Source of the DNA: Anaerolineaceae bacterium
Lineage (GTDB): Bacteria > Chloroflexota > Anaerolineae > Promineifilales > Promineifilaceae
Direction of reading: 5' to 3'
DNA: 32,162 nucleotides
Assembly (NCBI GenBank): GCA_002699125.1
Contig: PABI01000023.1
Span: 1 to 32,162, forward strand
Made by a program: the position numbers and the translations under genes. The notes below the pieces were generated by a model. That model searched no databases. It worked only from the letters and a program-made list of their open reading frames with translations, and had not been told where the DNA came from. Below, in pieces: positions 1-7,804 of this stretch (its first letter is position 1; each line of letters starts with the position of its first letter).

Positions 1-1500
1 GCCGGATTGGAGGTTCCACAGTTTGAGGGTGCGGTCGTCCGAGGCGGAGAGGGCACGCTGCCCATCGGGGGTGATGGCTATCGCTCTGACCGAATCTTCA
101 TGGCCTGTGAGGGTTTGCTTCAGCTGGCCGGATTGGAGGTTCCACAGTTTGAGGGTGCGGTCGTCCGAGGCGGAGAGGGCACGCTGCCCATCGGGGGTGA
201 TAGCCACCGCCCTGACCACCGCTTCATGGCCAGAGAGGGTTTGCTCCAACTGGCCGGATTGCAGGTTCCACAGTTTGAGGGTGCGGTCGTCCGAGGCGGA
301 GAGGGCACGCTGCCCATCGGGGGTGATGGCTATCGCCCTCTCCGTCGCTTCATATCCGGTAATGGTTTGCTCCAGCTGGCCGGATTGCAGGTTCCACAGT
401 ATGAGGGTTTGGTCGCGAGAGGCGGAGAGGGCGTGCTGCCCGTCGGAGGTAACGGCCACGGCCCTGACCGCACCCTCGTGGCCGGAGAGAGTTTGCTTTA
501 GCTGGCCAGATTGCAAGTTCCAAAGTTTTAGGGTGCGGTCAGATGAAGCGGTAATAGCATATTGCCCATTGGGGGAAATAGCTACACTCCTGACCGAATC
601 TTCATGGCCAGAGAGGCTTGGTTCGTTTTGGCCGGACTGTATGTTCCACAGTTTGAGAGTGTGGTCAAGCGAGGCGGAAAGAACGTGCCGACCGTCAGGG
701 GAAATGGCCACACCTCTGACCGCTGCTTCATGGCCTAAGTAGGATTGTTCGAGTTGGCCAGATTGCATGTTCCATAATTTGAGAGTGCGATCTGTGGAGG
801 CGGAAATGGCGTGTCGGCCATTGGGGGAAAAAGCCACGGCCCAAACTGCATTTTCATGACCGGATAGGATTTTTTCAAGCTTGCCAGATTGTAGGTCCCA
901 TAACCTAAGAGTACGGTCAGAGGAAGCAGAAAGAGCATATTGTCCCTCAGGGGAAATGGCGACGGCCCAAACTGCGTCCTCGTGGCCGGAAAGGGTTCGT
1001 TCGAGCAGGCCAGATTGCAGGTTCCACAATTTTAGAGTTCGGTCAAAGGAGGCAGAAAGAGCGTATTGTCCCTCAGGGGAAATGGCGACGGCCCAAACTG
1101 CGTCATCATGGCCGGAAAGGGTACGTTCAAGCAAGCCAGATTGCAGGTTCCACAGTTTGAGAGTGCAGTCGGAGGAGGCGGAGAGGGCATGTTCTCCATC
1201 AGGGAAAATGGCCACCCCCCTGACCCACTTTTTATGACCGGTGAAGGTTTGTTCGAGCAGACCAGATTGTAGGTTCCACAGTTTGAGAGTACAGTCAGAG
1301 GAGGCGGAGAGAGCATGCTGTCCATTGGGGGAAACGGCTACAGCCATGACTGCTGCTTCATGCCCGGAGAGGGTTTGTTCGAGCAGGCCAGATTGCAGAT
1401 TCCACAGTTTCAGAGTGTGGTCAGAGGAGGCAGAGAGGGCGTGCTGCCCGTCGGGGGTAATAGCCACCCCCCTGACCTCCTCTACATGGCCGGTAAGGGT
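1..1500 (-). repeat. 126-bp tandem repeats encoding WD40 blades
   Basis: Twelve consecutive 126-bp units (42 codons) with no insertions or deletions between units. The three units nearest the left edge share an identical 65-nt block starting at about 10, 136 and 262, while units near 900-1500 differ at many synonymous sites and are richer in A/T. Differences between blades cluster in the residues after GH, the residue after the following V, and the two around the D before TLKLW. The array continues beyond the window. Confidence 0.92.
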
Positions 1501-3333
1501 TTGCTCCAGCTGGCCAGACTCCTTGGTGGCCTGCCAGTTTGGCAAAAAATGAGTTGCGCGTTTTTGGTCAAAGCCCCTGAGAATAGAAGCAAACAATGAG
1601 CCTAGTTCAAACATCAAGGACCGCTTAATGATTTGCTGACCCAAATCTATTGTTGTTGAAGACTCTTTTCGTAGGTTATGTGTTTCCCGCCGCAACAAGC
1701 GTGACAGCATCTGTATTCTTGGCGAGGTAATGTCACCTAAATCTGGCGGCCTGATGTAAACACTGGCTTTTAGGATAGGTTTGTTTTTGTCCGGTGGTCT
1801 AACGTACCGCCAAGGTGGGATGTTTATTTGTTCACCTGGGATTTGTGGTTGTCCTGAACCTAACAAATCTAAAGCCACCAGCAAATCTTCCTGAATTTCG
1901 TCAATTCCACGTGTATTAAATTGGGCAGCCAGTTGCTCGAACTTTTCATACCCATCAGCCAAATTGGCCGCACTTTGATGAAGAAATTCTTCTCTCTTTT
2001 CTTTTAGCGTTAGACCAGCGGCAAATTCCCGAACCAGCGGGTGCAGCCGCACCCGGTTATTTTCCAGGCGCTCAATCAATGAGGCGTCGGCCAACTGCAA
2101 AGCCACTTCACCCAGGGAAGGTGTATACAAATCGGTTGGATCTTCAGGAATAGCGGCCAGCAAGCCCAAACGTGCCAGGGGAATGTAATCGGATTCAGGC
2201 AGTTGTCCAGCCACCTTCAGCAGCAACCTTGCCTCATCATTCTCAATCGTGTCCAACATGCTGCCCAACGTAGCAGACACGGCAGCACTATGCTGGGCTG
2301 CCCGGTCTGGATTCAGCTTGGGGTCATCCAAAACTTCCAGTACGCCACGCCATTCTAGCTCATGGTAATAATCTGTCAGCTTCAAACCGGGTCGTCTTGA
2401 CAGAAAGGCACCAGCTACTTCCAGTGCCAGCGGCAGGTAGCCCAAAACTTCACAAATATGGGCCGCTTTGTGGTGTTCCGGGTGGTTTGGCTGCTGAATT
2501 GGCTGGCGGCGCGGGTGGCGCAACAGCATTTTCATCGCGGCCGCTTCCGGTAAAATGTGCAGCGGAATTGGCGTAAAGCTGCCTAGATCCCGGCTGCGCG
2601 TCGTAAACAGCAAACGGCAGGGCAGCTCTGCAGGAATCAGAGCTTGCACCAACGGCTGTAAAAGCTGGTATGGGTCTGCCAGATTATCCAGCACCAGCAG
2701 TGCTTCACTGTTTTGTCGCAAATAGGCAAAAGCAGATTTGATTTGCTCATCCTGCGCCTCACTGATCGTTGTTGGCTCACTCTGAGCATCATCGCTTTCT
2801 GCCAAAAATGACCTGGCCTGGAAAATTGCTCTTTGTATGTCATCCAGTAAATTGTTTCGCCTTCCGTACTGGACAAACGCCTCAATAAACGGCGTTTTGG
2901 TAAGGGGAAATTCATCTTTGTCCAGACCTAACTCCATGAGCATGCTGTACAGTTCGTCAAGGCTAAAATAATCCTTTAGTTGGTCACGCAGAGCGAGCGC
3001 TTGTTCGTGGTGGGTATCTTGCATCGCGGATACGCCTTGCAGTTTACGGCCAAGGGACGCAAATTCCTGGGTCAGAGGACGGGTGGCATTCAGCCAAAAA
3101 ATGCCGTCGGGGTAGGCGCCCTCGTTTTTGGCGCGGTAGGCATAGGCCACGGCCAGCTGTGTTTTACCTATACCACCCATGCCGCTCAATCCTGCAGGAT
3201 TAATGGCAGCTTGCTGTTCGTTTTGAAGTGTCTGGTGCAGCAACGTTAATTCCGCCTCACGCCCGACAAAGTCCGGCTTGAAGTTGAAAGGCACCATAAA
3301 TAGCTGGTTTTGGTTCACAGTTGAAAGAGACAA
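1..3333 (-). CDS. NB-ARC / WD40 NLR-like STAND ATPase (3' end outside window)
   Basis: Open without a stop for 1111 codons and runs off the left edge. A STAND-class signalling NTPase is likely. With residue 1 at the TTG at 3333, Walker A GMGGIGKT is at 51-58, Walker B LLVLDN at 212-217, the sensor-like LLFTTRSR at 241-248, GYLPLALE at 298-305 and a winged-helix-type RLHPLVRE at 429-436. A linker follows to about 611, then twelve 42-residue WD40 blades (GH...V..VA..PDG...LSAS.D.TLKLW pattern). Residues about 116-175 look like an effector-associated (death-like) domain inserted inside the ATPase. Start choice: TTG at 3333 lies just after an in-frame TAA and six bases after AAGGA, whereas ATG at 3297 has no ribosome site. 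No N-terminal effector domain is present, so any effector would be C-terminal or encoded elsewhere. Domain calls are from motifs; defence or self-recognition is an inference. Confidence 0.88.
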   Translation of the reverse strand, partial: MSLSTVNQNQLFMVPFNFKPDFVGREAELTLLHQTLQNEQQAAINPAGLSGMGGIGKTQLAVAYAYRAKNEGAYPDGIFWLNATRPLTQEFASLGRKLQGVSAMQDTHHEQALALRDQLKDYFSLDELYSMLMELGLDKDEFPLTKTPFIEAFVQYGRRNNLLDDIQRAIFQARSFLAESDDAQSEPTTISEAQDEQIKSAFAYLRQNSEALLVLDNLADPYQLLQPLVQALIPAELPCRLLFTTRSRDLGSFTPIPLHILPEAAAMKMLLRHPRRQPIQQPNHPEHHKAAHICEVLGYLPLALEVAGAFLSRRPGLKLTDYYHELEWRGVLEVLDDPKLNPDRAAQHSAAVSATLGSMLDTIENDEARLLLKVAGQLPESDYIPLARLGLLAAIPEDPTDLYTPSLGEVALQLADASLIERLENNRVRLHPLVREFAAGLTLKEKREEFLHQSAANLADGYEKFEQLAAQFNTRGIDEIQEDLLVALDLLGSGQPQIPGEQINIPPWRYVRPPDKNKPILKASVYIRPPDLGDITSPRIQMLSRLLRRETHNLRKESSTTIDLGQQIIKRSLMFELGSLFASILRGFDQKRATHFLPNWQATKESGQLEQTLTGHVEEVRGVAITPDGQHALSASSDHTLKLWNLQSGLLEQTLSGHEAAVMAVAVSPNGQHALSASSDCTLKLWNLQSGLLEQTFTGHKKWVRGVAIFPDGEHALSASSDCTLKLWNLQSGLLERTLSGHDDAVWAVAISPEGQYALSASFDRTLKLWNLQSGLLERTLSGHEDAVWAVAISPEGQYALSASSDRTLRLWDLQSGKLEKILSGHENAVWAVAFSPNGRHAISASTDRTLKLWNMQSGQLEQSYLGHEAAVRGVAISPDGRHVLSASLDHTLKLWNIQSGQNEPSLSGHEDSVRSVAISPNGQYAITASSDRTLKLWNLQSGQLKQTLSGHEGAVRAVAVTSDGQHALSASRDQTLILWNLQSGQLEQTITGYEATERAIAITPDGQRALSASDDRTLKLWNLQSGQLEQTLSGHEAVVRAVAITPDGQRALSASDDRTLKLWNLQSGQLKQTLTGHEDSVRAIAITPDGQRALSASDDRTLKLWNLQSG

Positions 3334-3382
3334 AATTTATCCTTTGCTGGCCGGAGCAATTCTTTTAGATGGTTAGGCAGCA

Positions 3383-3388
3383 ATTATA
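3383..3388 (-). promoter_or_regulatory. Extended -10 promoter for the NLR-like gene
   Basis: On the minus strand the sequence reads TGCTATAAT, an extended -10 element (TGnTATAAT). No good -35 box is visible, which is usual for this class. It would start RNA near 3376 and leave a leader of about 43 nt to the TTG start at 3333. Confidence 0.55.
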
Positions 3389-3468
3389 GCAGGCACAATC
3401 ATCATTTCTTCCAATCTCCTCTTTACCATTGCAGTCAATCTTTAATTCACACCGCCAAAAGAACCACT

Positions 3469-3520
3469 TTTCACTTCTCACTTTTTACTTTTTACTTTTC
3501 ACTCGCCACTCGCCCACTCG
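3469..3520. repeat. A/T-rich intergenic repeat (CACTTTTCACTT family)
   Basis: A run of near-repeats of ACTTTTCACTT / ACTTTTTACTTTT fills the gap downstream of the PYROXD2-like gene. Related tracts occur at 7744-7806, 9131-9150 and 10646-10695, each in a gap beside a gene of the same locus. Confidence 0.6.
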
Positions 3521-3521
3521 C

Positions 3522-5105
3522 CTACTTCTTCAAATCCCCCAAAATCTGTGTCGCGGCCAGCTTGCCCGGCGCGCCCATGACGCAGCCGCCGGGGTGGGTG
3601 CCGGAGCCGCACTGGTAGTAGCCCTTGATCGGCGTGCGGTACTGGTTCCAGCCGGGCGCAGGACGAAAAAAGTACATCTGCGGCCCCATGAACTCCCCGG
3701 CGAAGATGTTGCCCTCGCTCAGCCCCACGGTGCGCTCGATGTCCAGCGGCGTGACGACCTCGCGATGCAGCACCAGGTCGCTGAAGTTGGGGAAGAACTC
3801 GGTGAGCGTTGTCTGCACTGTGTCGCCCAGATTTTCCCGCTCGGTGTCCCAATCCCCGCCTTTGAGTTTGTACGGCGTGTACTGCACAAAGCAGGACATG
3901 ATATGTTTTCCCGGCGGGGACATGTCTGGATCAATGGTGGATTGAATGGCGCAGTCGATATAAGGTCTCTTGCTAAACCAGCCATATTTCGCATCATCAA
4001 ACGCCCGCTCGATGTAATCCACCGTGGGGCCGATGTTCATGAAGCCCCGGAAAATATCGGTGCGGCCGGGCAGCGTCGGGTATTCCGGCAGGCCGTCCAG
4101 GGCAAAATTTACCTTGGACGATACCCCCTGGAATTTGAACTTCTCAATCGTCTCCACTAGGTCGGTGGGCAAATCGCGCGGCTCAACGAGCTGCAAGAAG
4201 GTGCGGCGCGGGTCCAATGCGCTGATGATCGTGTCGCCGTACAGCTCGTTGCCATTTTGCAGCGCCACGCCAATCGCCTCGCCGTTTTTGGTGATGACCT
4301 CGCTCACGCCCGCATTCAGCCGGATTTCGCAGCCAAACGATTGCGCGGCGCGGGCCACCGCCTGGGTGAAGCCGCCGTTGCCCCCCTTGTGGAAGCCCCA
4401 ATCGCCAATGCTGCCATCAAAATAGCCCAGCTTATGGAACAGCAGCACCAGCCCCGACCCCTGCGAGCGCGGCCCAACCTTGGTGCCAATCAGCCCGCTG
4501 GAGCAAAACGCCGCTTTGATGACGTCGGTCTCAAAATAATCGTCCAGCAGGTCGGCGGCGCTGCCGGTGAGCAGCCGGGTGAGCATGTGCAGCACCTTCG
4601 GGTTTTGCCGCCCCAGGTGCGACCCCACGGCCGCTAATCGGGCCAGCTCTTCCGGTGCGCTGCTGGTGATGTCCGGCGGGATGCTGTCGACCAATGGCTT
4701 CACCGCCTGCACCACCTGCTTGATGTCGTGCCAGTAATCTTTGTACGCCTCCGCATCCTTGGCCGAATGGCGGGCGATTTCGTGGTAATTTTGCTGGCTG
4801 TCGGCTCCCAGGAACAGGTAGTCGCCGTTTTCGGCGGGGGTGAAGTTGTTGGGCATCGGCAGCACCATCAGGCCGTGTTTGACCAGCTCCAGCTCCTGGA
4901 TGATATCGGGCCGCAGCAGGCTCAGCGCGTAAGAGAAGGTGGTGAATTTGAAGCCAGGCTTCAGCTCCTCGGTGATGGCCGCTCCGCCGACAAGGTGGCG
5001 CTTCTCCAGCACCACCGTTTTCAGCCCTGCTTTGGCCAGGTACGCGCCGTTCACCAGCCCGTTGTGGCCACCCCCGATTACAATTGCGTCGTATTTTTCG
5101 GACAT
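3522..5105 (-). CDS. FAD-dependent oxidoreductase, PYROXD2 / phytoene-desaturase-like
   Basis: 527 residues, full length for the family. The N-terminal dinucleotide-binding motif GGGHNGL follows the first beta strand (residues about 8-18), and the chain continues with a glutamate-ended second strand (VVLEKR) and GGAA, as in CrtI/amine-oxidase-fold flavoproteins. The C-terminal FAD motif GTHPGGCVMGAPG is intact. PYROXD2-type proteins are poorly characterised, so the substrate cannot be named. ATG at 5105 has AAAGG about nine bases upstream. It is the last gene of the leftward polyamine/amine locus, next to a GcvT-family protein; FAD oxidoreductase plus folate-type T protein is a usual partnership in N-methylamine oxidation (sarcosine, dimethylglycine), which is one possible role. 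Confidence 0.8.
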   Translation of the reverse strand: MSEKYDAIVIGGGHNGLVNGAYLAKAGLKTVVLEKRHLVGGAAITEELKPGFKFTTFSYALSLLRPDIIQELELVKHGLMVLPMPNNFTPAENGDYLFLGADSQQNYHEIARHSAKDAEAYKDYWHDIKQVVQAVKPLVDSIPPDITSSAPEELARLAAVGSHLGRQNPKVLHMLTRLLTGSAADLLDDYFETDVIKAAFCSSGLIGTKVGPRSQGSGLVLLFHKLGYFDGSIGDWGFHKGGNGGFTQAVARAAQSFGCEIRLNAGVSEVITKNGEAIGVALQNGNELYGDTIISALDPRRTFLQLVEPRDLPTDLVETIEKFKFQGVSSKVNFALDGLPEYPTLPGRTDIFRGFMNIGPTVDYIERAFDDAKYGWFSKRPYIDCAIQSTIDPDMSPPGKHIMSCFVQYTPYKLKGGDWDTERENLGDTVQTTLTEFFPNFSDLVLHREVVTPLDIERTVGLSEGNIFAGEFMGPQMYFFRPAPGWNQYRTPIKGYYQCGSGTHPGGCVMGAPGKLAATQILGDLKK

Positions 5106-5134
5106 GTTTTGTTACCTTTGATTTGTTGGTCGGT

Positions 5135-5195
5135 AGGACTGGCAGTCCTTTGACCCGATTAGTTGATGTTGTCTAAACTCAGGACTGCCAGTCCT
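5135..5195. repeat. Inverted repeat with 15-bp perfect arms (AGGACTGGCAGTCCT)
   Basis: AGGACTGGCAGTCCT at 5135-5149 and its exact complement at 5181-5195, separated by 31 nt. Each arm is itself an interrupted palindrome (AGGACT/AGTCCT). It lies in the 98-nt gap between the GcvT-family and PYROXD2-like genes. No U-tract follows, so it looks like a REP-type element or an RNA processing hairpin rather than a terminator. Confidence 0.75.
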
Positions 5196-5203
5196 CGGGT
5201 CCA

Positions 5204-6403
5204 CTATGCTTTTTTGTGCGGCGGATCATAAAACGGCAGCCGCACCACGTTGGCCCGGACGTATTGGGGCCGATGGACAATCATCAGCTCGATGTACGCT
5301 TCACTGCCTGGCTGGCTCAGGTGCGGCGGCAGCTTGCCGATGGCGATGTGCCGCTTCAGCAGCGAGGAGTACATCAGGCTGGTGGCGTAGCCCAGGTAGT
5401 TGTGCTCCGCGTCGTAGAGCGAGTGGACTTCTTCGATGGGCGTGGTGTCTTTGGGCGGGATGAGGCCGAGATTTTCGTACGTCTGGTCGTAATGCTGCCA
5501 ATCGAGCGTGAGCCCGACCGTTTTCCAGCGGGAGGTTTTGTTTTTGATTTCATTTTCGATGGCTTGGCGGCCGATGAACGGCCGTTCCTCCCCCTCCAAC
5601 TTCCTAAACATCCAGTCAAACCCCAGCTCCAGTGGCGTCTCCCGCTGGCCGTCTACCCAGGCGTGTTTGGCCGAAGCAAAATCCACGTCCAGCAGCAGCA
5701 GCCCGGCCTCGATGCGGGCCATCTTCAGCGCCAGCAGCCCCATCGGCAGGATGTTGTAGTCTGCGCCCGCGTCCATCAGCGCGTCCCAAACCGTTAGGGC
5801 ATCGTCGGTCTTGATCCACAGCTCAAAGCCCAAATCGCCCGTGTAGCCCGTGCGGGAGAGAATGACCGGCTTCTTGGCAACTTTGGTCTGGGTGACGTGG
5901 AAGTAGGGCAGGTCTGCCGCCGCTTTGGTCAGCTGCGCCAGCACGGTGCGGGAATGCGGCCCCTGCACCGCCAAAATACCGTACTCCTTCGAAATATCGC
6001 TAATTTCCACCTGGCGACGGCCGATTAAATTGGAAAAATAAAGCAAATTCGGCTCGGCGGCGGTGAGCAGGAATTCGTCGTCGCTCAACCGCAGGACGAC
6101 GCCATCCTCTAGCATGTAGCCGTCGCTGTCGCACCAAATAGTGTACTGCGCCTGCCCTGGCTGGCATGTGCGAATGTCCCGTGCCAGCACGCCCGCCAAA
6201 AAGCTCTCGGCGTCTGGCCCTTGAATGCGGTACTTGAACAGCGGCGAGGTGTCGAACACGGCCACGCCGCTGCGAATGGCGAAATATTCCGTCAGCGTGG
6301 AAAACTGGTAATTTTGCGCCGCCGTGTAGCCGGCCCAATGCTTCCACAGCATCGTTTCGCTCAGTTCGGCGGTGCGGGGGTAGAAGGGGGTTGTTTTGAC
6401 CAT
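5204..6403 (-). CDS. GcvT-family aminomethyltransferase-like protein
   Basis: 399 residues, normal size for the glycine-cleavage T-protein family, which transfers one-carbon units to tetrahydrofolate. The characteristic RTGYTGDLGFEL segment and an ARDI motif in the folate-binding domain are present, followed by a C-terminal barrel. No other glycine-cleavage genes (P, H, L) are nearby, so a stand-alone demethylase or methyltransferase role (DMSP demethylase, dimethylglycine or sarcosine type) is more likely than glycine cleavage. ATG at 6403 has CAGGAAC just upstream. It lies between the aminotransferase and the FAD oxidoreductase in the same orientation. Family call is firm; substrate unknown. 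Confidence 0.82.
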   Translation of the reverse strand: MVKTTPFYPRTAELSETMLWKHWAGYTAAQNYQFSTLTEYFAIRSGVAVFDTSPLFKYRIQGPDAESFLAGVLARDIRTCQPGQAQYTIWCDSDGYMLEDGVVLRLSDDEFLLTAAEPNLLYFSNLIGRRQVEISDISKEYGILAVQGPHSRTVLAQLTKAAADLPYFHVTQTKVAKKPVILSRTGYTGDLGFELWIKTDDALTVWDALMDAGADYNILPMGLLALKMARIEAGLLLLDVDFASAKHAWVDGQRETPLELGFDWMFRKLEGEERPFIGRQAIENEIKNKTSRWKTVGLTLDWQHYDQTYENLGLIPPKDTTPIEEVHSLYDAEHNYLGYATSLMYSSLLKRHIAIGKLPPHLSQPGSEAYIELMIVHRPQYVRANVVRLPFYDPPHKKA

Positions 6404-6427
6404 TTTTGTTCCTGTTGTATTCTAGGG

Positions 6428-6467
6428 CTGAGCTTGTCGAAGCCCGGCCAGCCTTCGACAAGCTCAG
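6428..6467. repeat. Hairpin repeat CTGAGCTTGTCGAAG (REP-like)
   Basis: CTGAGCTTGTCGAAG at 6428-6442 and its exact complement at 6453-6467 with a 10-nt loop. The arm resembles a widely dispersed bacterial intergenic palindrome of the GAGCTTGTCGAAG type. No T-run follows on either strand. It sits between the aminotransferase stop and the GcvT-family start. Confidence 0.8.
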
Positions 6468-6478
6468 GCTTCGTTGGC

Positions 6479-7735
6479 TCAAGCTTCGTTGAGCGCTTCG
6501 CTAAAAATATGTACGGCCGTATCCATCTCACCAGCCGTCACCACCAGCGGCGGAATCCAGCGGATGACGTTGCCGTAGCTGCCGCAGGTGAGCAGGAGCA
6601 GGTTGCGGGATTTACAGGCATTTGCGACCAAGGTCGCCGTCTCCGCATCTGGTTCGCCGTTGGGCTGGGTGAACTCCACGCCCACCATCAAGCCCAGGCC
6701 GCGCACGTCGCCCATCACCGGATGTTTGGCCTGCAAGCGGCGCAAACTTTGCATGAGCTGCTGGCCACGGACGGCGGCGTTTTCCACCAGCTTCTCCTCG
6801 CGGATCACGTCGATGGTGGTTTTGGCCGCCACCAGCGCCAGGGCGTTGCCGCCGCCGTAGGTGCCGCCGTGCGTGCCCGGTTTCCACTGCCGCATCAGCG
6901 CCTCGCTGGCCCCGATGGCCGAGATGGGCATGCCGCTGCCCAGCCCCTTGGCCATGACGATGACATCGGGCACGATGCCGGCGTGGCCGAAGCCGAAAAA
7001 TTTGCCGGTACGGCCGAATCCACTCTGCACCTCATCCACAATCAGCAAAATGCCGTGCTGGCTGCACAGCTGGCGCAGCTCCTGCATGAAAGCGGGCGGG
7101 GCGGGCACGTAGCCGCCTTCACCCAGCACCGGTTCGATGACGATTGCGGCCGTTTCGTCCGGCGCGGTCTGGCTTTTGAGCAGCAAATGAAGCTGCTTCA
7201 GGCACCACTCGGTTGTTTCCTCATCATCCCAGCCGAAGTAGTAGCTGTACGGGAACGGCGCGGTGACGATGCCGCCGGGCAGCGGCTGGTAGTTGTAGCG
7301 ATAAACGTATTTGGAGGTGGTCATGGCCATGGTTTGCGCGGTACGGCCGTGGAAGCTGCCCTGGAAGACGACGATGTTGCGCCGTCCGGTGGTTTGCCGC
7401 GCCAGCTTCACTGCGCCCTCCACCGCTTCCGCGCCGCTGTTGGAAAAGAAAAAGTTGTCGATGGCTGGTGGGGTCACTTCGTTGAGGGCGCTGGCCAATT
7501 CGATGGCCGCGGGGGTCATCACGATGTTCATCTGGCCAAAGATGAGCTGCTCTGCCTGCGCCTGAATCGCCTGCACGATGCGCGGATGGCTGTGCCCGGT
7601 GTTCATCACGCCGATGCCGGAGGTGAAATCAATGTACTGGTTGCCGTCGGCGTCGTAAAAAAAGATGCGCTCCGCCCGCACCGGCTGCATCTCGGTCAGG
7701 TGCGTCCAGACGGGGGATAGGTGGTGGGTGGTCAT
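6479..7735 (-). CDS. gabT: Class III PLP aminotransferase, 4-aminobutyrate transaminase-like
   Basis: 418 residues from the ATG at 7735. The reading frame extends to 7801, but that part is the A/T-rich intergenic repeat; AAGGA lies ten bases before 7735 and the protein then starts like the family. The class III signature is intact: FFSNSGAEAVEGAVKLAR for cofactor binding, the IVDEVQSGFGRTG segment with the PLP-contacting aspartate, and the Schiff-base lysine in VMAKGLGSG. GabT-type enzymes move the amino group of GABA or other omega-amines to 2-oxoglutarate. Next to an amine oxidase and aldehyde dehydrogenase, a role in putrescine/GABA breakdown is the natural inference. Acetylornithine or diaminobutyrate aminotransferase are alternatives within the class. 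Confidence 0.85.
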   Translation of the reverse strand: MTTHHLSPVWTHLTEMQPVRAERIFFYDADGNQYIDFTSGIGVMNTGHSHPRIVQAIQAQAEQLIFGQMNIVMTPAAIELASALNEVTPPAIDNFFFSNSGAEAVEGAVKLARQTTGRRNIVVFQGSFHGRTAQTMAMTTSKYVYRYNYQPLPGGIVTAPFPYSYYFGWDDEETTEWCLKQLHLLLKSQTAPDETAAIVIEPVLGEGGYVPAPPAFMQELRQLCSQHGILLIVDEVQSGFGRTGKFFGFGHAGIVPDVIVMAKGLGSGMPISAIGASEALMRQWKPGTHGGTYGGGNALALVAAKTTIDVIREEKLVENAAVRGQQLMQSLRRLQAKHPVMGDVRGLGLMVGVEFTQPNGEPDAETATLVANACKSRNLLLLTCGSYGNVIRWIPPLVVTAGEMDTAVHIFSEALNEA

Positions 7736-7804
7736 CTGTTTTATGTCCTTTTTTGGGTAAAAAGTGATCAGTGAAAAGCAGCCCACTTTTTTACTCTTCA
7801 CTTA

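Noticed and set aside
7..742. Plus-strand open frames across the repeats
   Set aside because: They are antisense shadows of the WD40 gene; the repeated peptides simply mirror the 126-bp units and have no ribosome site.
1..1500. Regular repeats as a possible CRISPR array or satellite
   Set aside because: The 126-bp period is exactly 42 codons and the minus-strand frame encodes WD40 blades continuously; there are no short repeats with unique spacers.
2530..2545. GCGGCCGC near 2537 as a copy of the octamer motif
   Set aside because: It shares only the GGCC core with ACGGCCGT and was not counted.
6221..7720. 499-codon plus-strand open frame
   Set aside because: Antisense to the GcvT-family and aminotransferase genes; His/Gly/Ala-rich low-complexity translation with no domain, while the minus strand has full enzyme motifs.
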